Source: Buxus sempervirens
Lineage: Eukaryota > Streptophyta > Magnoliopsida > Buxales > Buxaceae
Length of the DNA: 64,000 nucleotides
NCBI GenBank assembly: GCA_947561395.2
Contig: OX387182.1
Coordinates: 7,984,595 to 8,048,594 of the forward strand
Direction of reading: 5' to 3'
The translations under genes were made by a program, and so were the position numbers. Under the pieces are notes generated by a model. The model did not search any database. It was not told the origin of the DNA and was given only the letters and a program-made list of their open reading frames with translations. Shown here in pieces: positions 62,656 through 64,000 of this stretch; the stretch's first letter is position 1, and every line of letters starts with the position of its first letter.

Positions 62656-63289
62656 TGAATAGGTGAAACCGATTGCAGAATAAAATATCTATCAATTAAA
62701 AACAAGTTTTTAATTAATAGGCATGTACAAGTCTGATTACTTAACAATCCATCACAAAAAATTGCAAAATAAAGAAGAGATAACACAAGCAATTTTGGTG
62801 ACTAAGGGAAAACTCTAAGAGAACTCTCAAAGAGAAAAACCCTCCGGGCGATGAGGTGCCACCTCTGAAAATCACTATAAGAAGAAGACTTACAATAGTG
62901 GTTCAGACGACCCAAGACTGACTCTGACTCACAATGTAAATATCTGAAGAACTCTTCAGATTTTCATCCTTGCAACGATCCAGAACTCTGAATATCTTCT
63001 CAGTGAAGCGCCAAATGAACTCGCTCAGCAACCGTAGGAACTCCCACGAGCAAACTCTTCAACCCGGAACTCCAAGGTAGAAAAGAAATAATAAGAATGG
63101 TTTTGATGGCTCAAAGAAGGAGAAGGAAGAGGAAGAAGATCTCTTGCTCTCACACACGTTTTAGGGTTCTCTCAAAACGTCTTAGGTAACCCTCACAATA
63201 CCCTAGACACTCCTTAAATAGATTAGGAGAAGGTAGGAGAAGAAAAGGAAACAAATCAGAAAAGATCGAACTTCTAAAACTGAAGTTTG

Positions 63290-63625
63290 TTAATGAACGT
63301 TTGAACGCTCAGTGAACACGGCTCGAACGTTCTAAACAAAAACTCACTTTTCTTCTTCTCTTTCGAACGGCCAGAGAACGTTCAGCGAACGCTGCTCCCT
63401 GGTTTCTCTGAGTATCACCAACGGTCGAACGTTCAGCGAACGTTCAGCCCACGCTGCTCTCGGGTTTCTCTGTGTGTCACCAACGGTCGAACATTCAGCC
63501 CACGCTGCTCTCGGGTTTCTCTATGTGTCACCAACGGTCGAACTTTCAGCCCACGCTGCTCTTGGGTTTCTCTGTGTGTCACCAACGGTCGAACGTTCAG
63601 CTAACGTTCAGCGAACGTTGGTCGT
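63290..63625. repeat. 51-bp minisatellite with GAACGTTC palindromes in the Copia LTR
   Basis: Units starting CAACGGTCGAAC at 63419, 63481, 63532 and 63583 (spacing 62, 51, 51), containing GCTGCTCTCGGGTTTCTCTG. AACGTTCAGCGAACGTT-like inverted pairs occur here and at 63295-63390. Confidence 0.9.
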
Positions 63626-63755
63626 AACTTTATCAATTTGACTCCGATCAAAACCCCATTTGAACCGCAATGCCTATAACCTATCCCAAATACATTGACC
63701 ATATTTAAAAGACCTTTTTGACACGGAATAAAGCCAAAACAAAATAATCCTTACA

Positions 63756-64000
63756 AACTCCCCCTTTGGCTATTCGGTGACAAAATTAACAAGACTTATT
63801 CAATTGTTGTGAACCACCAAGCAACAATATGAACAAGAAACAAACATCAAAAAAATTTGACATGACCTGCCGTTAAACCTATTAATCCCATACAATTTCA
63901 CCTGTTCCTGAAACATCAAACAAAATGAACATACCAAGTGAAAAGCAAGGGTAATAGAAACAACCAAACAAAAATAATAGAATGAGCTCAAAATTATCAA
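63756..64000 (-). mobile_element. Internal 3' end of the Copia element at the window edge
   Basis: Polypurine tract at the left, then about 230 bp of AT-rich sequence. An open stretch on the minus strand (63800-64000) is hydrophobic (FYYFCLVVSITLAFHLVCSF) but not recognisable. The rest is outside the window. Confidence 0.6.

Larger units (their letters stand above)
62598..63755 (-). repeat. 3' LTR of a minus-strand Copia (SIRE/Maximus-like) element leaving the window
   Basis: On the minus strand the segment CCAAAGGGGGAGT (63757-63769 region) is a polypurine tract directly before TGTAAGGATTATTTTG, the LTR start at 63755. The other end carries the CACCTATTCACCCCCC...CTCTAGGTG block common near the end of such LTRs (about 62622-62665). 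The left border (62598) is a guess from the TG rule; no second LTR is in the window, so no target duplication can be checked. Confidence 0.7.

Overview
The window is nuclear DNA of a flowering plant, most likely a eudicot. It holds host-type receptor kinase genes with plant intron-exon structure, plant-type LTR retrotransposons (Tat-lineage Gypsy, a chromovirus-like Gypsy LTR, several Copia elements), hAT and CACTA DNA transposons, and AT-rich intergenic sequence. I cannot name the species. No bacterial features, rRNA, tRNA or CRISPR array were seen. The only host genes I can support are two tandem, broken S-domain receptor-like kinase genes; two captured host-gene fragments and four unrecognised exons lie inside a CACTA transposon.

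Layout. 1-1.9 kb is the 3' part of a Tat-lineage Gypsy element cut by the window edge. An unrecognised RG-rich reading frame (2.0-2.33 kb) and a truncated reverse-oriented LTR of the same family (2.33-4.07 kb) follow. 4.3-14.8 kb is a non-autonomous hAT element split by a larger hAT (5477-14672, perfect 8-bp target duplication) with a decayed transposase gene. That inner hAT in turn holds a solo Tat-type LTR (7641-9995). 15.3-24.2 kb is a short Copia remnant, interrupted by a chromovirus-like solo LTR (15964-23396), itself interrupted by a very young Copia element (16741-21619). 24.65-26.3 kb is a third Copia fragment.

From 26.5 to 52.3 kb lies the first receptor kinase gene. Its signal-peptide exon was split by a CACTA transposon (26708-49269, 3-bp target duplication CTT). 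The CACTA carries a DnaJ20-like J-domain fragment, a quinone-oxidoreductase C-terminal fragment and unrecognised exons, and it received a 17.9-kb Tat-lineage Gypsy element (30190-48053). That Gypsy element was later hit by a chromovirus-like solo LTR (41304-43790). The second receptor kinase copy is at 56.1-59.1 kb; its uninterrupted sequence shows exactly where the CACTA entered the first copy. Between the two genes lie a hAT-like end, a MITE filled with GGTACC-type short repeats, and an orphan third copy of the kinase upstream region. The right end holds diverged tandem repeats, a second CACTA-like end at 60.8 kb and a Copia (SIRE-like) 3' LTR leading out of the window.

The order of insertion can be read from the nesting: kinase duplication, CACTA, Tat Gypsy, then chromovirus LTR; outer hAT, inner hAT, Tat solo LTR; Copia A, chromovirus LTR, Copia B. 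The most interesting unexplained structure is hairpin arrays inside LTRs. Two independent chromovirus-like LTRs each carry four hairpins with one shared loop and different stems that partly co-vary. Four Tat LTRs carry arrays of short inverted repeats upstream of the TATA box, and the stem motif differs between subfamilies.
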